From an uncultured Bacteroidales bacterium (lineage in GTDB: Bacteria > Bacteroidota > Bacteroidia > Bacteroidales > UBA932), in assembly GCA_946415795.1 (NCBI GenBank), contig CAMKTW010000096.1:1-6600 (forward strand): a stretch of 6,600 nucleotides of DNA, written 5' to 3'. Below, piece by piece: positions 5,673 to 6,600 of this stretch. A model generated the notes under the pieces. The model saw only the letters and a program-made list of their open reading frames with translations. It was not told where the DNA came from and did no database searches. Each line of letters begins with the position of its first letter. Within the stretch, counting starts at the first letter, position 1. A program made the translations under genes and the position numbers.

Positions 5673-6182
5673 ATGAAAAAACTGATTCTAATCACGGGAG
5701 GCTGCCGTTCCGGCAAAAGCGAGTATGCAGAGCAACTGGCGCTCTCCCTTGCTCCTGATCCCGTTTACGTCGCCACTGCCCGGATCTGGGACCAGGATTT
5801 TGCACTCCGGGTGGAGCGGCACAAGGCTCGCCGCGGAGCCCAGTGGACCAACATTGAAGAGGAGAGGCACCTCGGCAACCTCAACTTTCCGGGAAGGGTG
5901 ATTCTGGTGGACTGCCTGACACTTTGGGCTACAAACTATTTCTTCGACCTCAACAGCGACCCCGACACCTGCCTGGCCGCGATGAAGCGGGAGCTGGACC
6001 AGATGCTGGCTCACGATGCAACCTACATCCTGGTGACTAACGAGATCGGTCTTGGAGGCATCAGCGATAACGAACTCCAGCGCCGTTTCACCGACCTTCA
6101 GGGGAGCATCAACCAGTATGCGGCAGAGTACGCAGATGAAGTTATCCTGATGGTAAGCGGTATTCCCGTCAAAATCAAATGA
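5673..6182 (+). CDS. cobU: Adenosylcobinamide kinase / adenosylcobinamide-phosphate guanylyltransferase
   Basis: This cytoplasmic bifunctional enzyme phosphorylates adenosylcobinamide and then transfers GMP to give adenosylcobinamide-GDP, the activated intermediate for joining the lower ligand of vitamin B12. The 169 residues are a normal CobU/CobP length. A Walker A loop GGCRSGKS (residues 9-16, Lys15) opens the protein. YVATA follows at 32-36. His50 in RVERHKARR fits the position of the histidine guanylylated in Salmonella CobU (His46). VDCLTLWATN and TNEIG are also typical, and the C-terminus MVSGIPVKIK is characteristic. Family members commonly read TNEVGxG(I)VP; here the segment is TNEIGLGGIS, a mild variation. 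ATG at 5673 is preferred over the in-frame GTG at 5667, which overlaps a promoter-like box. The stop overlaps the cobT start (ATGA), so translation is probably coupled. Confidence 0.95.
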   Translation: MKKLILITGGCRSGKSEYAEQLALSLAPDPVYVATARIWDQDFALRVERHKARRGAQWTNIEEERHLGNLNFPGRVILVDCLTLWATNYFFDLNSDPDTCLAAMKRELDQMLAHDATYILVTNEIGLGGISDNELQRRFTDLQGSINQYAAEYADEVILMVSGIPVKIK

Positions 6183-6600
6183 GCATTATCTTTGACATAA
6201 AGCATCCGGACGAGGCGTTGCGGGGTGCCCTGCAATCCAAGATCGACAACCTTACCAAGCCTAAGGGTTCGCTGGGTCAGCTGGAATCCATTGCGCTTCA
6301 GATAGGGCTGATCCAGCAGACGCTCACACCAGAATTGCGCCATCCGCAGAATATACTCTTTGCCGGCGATCACGGCATTGTGGAGGAGGGCATCAGCGTT
6401 GCCCCGCGCGAGGTCACCTGGCAGCAGGTCTGTCACTTTACTCATCCGCAAGGCACCGGAGGCGTGAACTTCCTCTGCCGCCAGCACGGCTTTACCCTTA
6501 AGGTCGTGGATGCGGGGGTTGATTACGATTTGCCGCACGACCGGGGCATCATCGATTTCAAAATCCGCCGCGGCACCAGCAATTTTCTCCATGGCCCTGC
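6179..6600 (+). CDS. cobT: Nicotinate-nucleotide--dimethylbenzimidazole phosphoribosyltransferase, 3'-truncated by the window edge
   Basis: CobT transfers phosphoribose from nicotinate mononucleotide to a lower-ligand base such as 5,6-dimethylbenzimidazole, making the alpha-ribazole phosphate that is joined to the cobinamide-GDP produced via CobU. The frame begins at ATG 6179 (MSIIFDIKHPDEALRG), overlaps the cobU stop by 4 bp and stays open to the end of the window, giving 140 codons of a usual ~350. Recognisable family segments are LTKPKGSLGQLE (residues 25-36), LFAGDHGIVEEGISVAP (60-76) with the conserved GDHG, EVTWQQV, and VVDAGVDYD further on. The catalytic glutamate region (Glu317 in Salmonella) lies beyond the window. 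Lower-ligand specificity cannot be judged from this part. cobS and cobC are commonly found next in Bacteroidales, but are not visible here. Confidence 0.95.
   Translation, partial: MSIIFDIKHPDEALRGALQSKIDNLTKPKGSLGQLESIALQIGLIQQTLTPELRHPQNILFAGDHGIVEEGISVAPREVTWQQVCHFTHPQGTGGVNFLCRQHGFTLKVVDAGVDYDLPHDRGIIDFKIRRGTSNFLHGP

Overview
The window looks like a chromosomal segment from a Bacteroidales-type bacterium (phylum Bacteroidota) of fairly high G+C. A Rikenellaceae/Alistipes-like relative is possible but not provable here. The pointers are the gene order of a four-part sodium-pumping decarboxylase, the general lack of Shine-Dalgarno sequences before starts, and candidate -7 promoter boxes of the TAnnTTTG type.

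Positions 1-3336 (+) hold a tight cluster for a biotin-dependent, Na+-translocating methylmalonyl-CoA decarboxylase. It comprises the carboxyltransferase alpha subunit (cut by the left edge), a small OadG-family membrane subunit, the biotin carrier and the membrane beta subunit that moves Na+. This complex normally serves the succinate-to-propionate route: CO2 is removed from methylmalonyl-CoA and the energy is stored as a sodium gradient. A strong hairpin terminator (3357-3394) closes the cluster. It also sits between convergent genes, because the next gene, an NAD-dependent sugar epimerase of the extended SDR family (3435-4367, -), runs toward it.

Positions 4368-5672 contain no gene I can name. 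The stretch is dense in structure: four 72-76 bp tandem repeats arranged as an alternating A-B-A-B array (4597-4890), a 23-bp operator-like palindrome (5067-5089), an unidentified minus-strand open stretch (5096-5419), a very strong hairpin (5316-5354) and a folded segment (5445-5525). The last shows a weak, incomplete resemblance to parts of a cobalamin riboswitch.

Positions 5673-6600 (+) begin a cobalamin nucleotide-loop operon. cobU (adenosylcobinamide kinase/guanylyltransferase) overlaps the start of cobT (nicotinate-nucleotide:dimethylbenzimidazole phosphoribosyltransferase) by 4 bp, and cobT runs off the right edge. The metabolic link is plausible: methylmalonyl-CoA, the decarboxylase substrate, is made by the adenosylcobalamin-dependent methylmalonyl-CoA mutase, and cobU/cobT complete that cofactor. 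Nothing here is clearly a new system. The most unexplained part is the structured, repeat-bearing non-coding region upstream of cobU.
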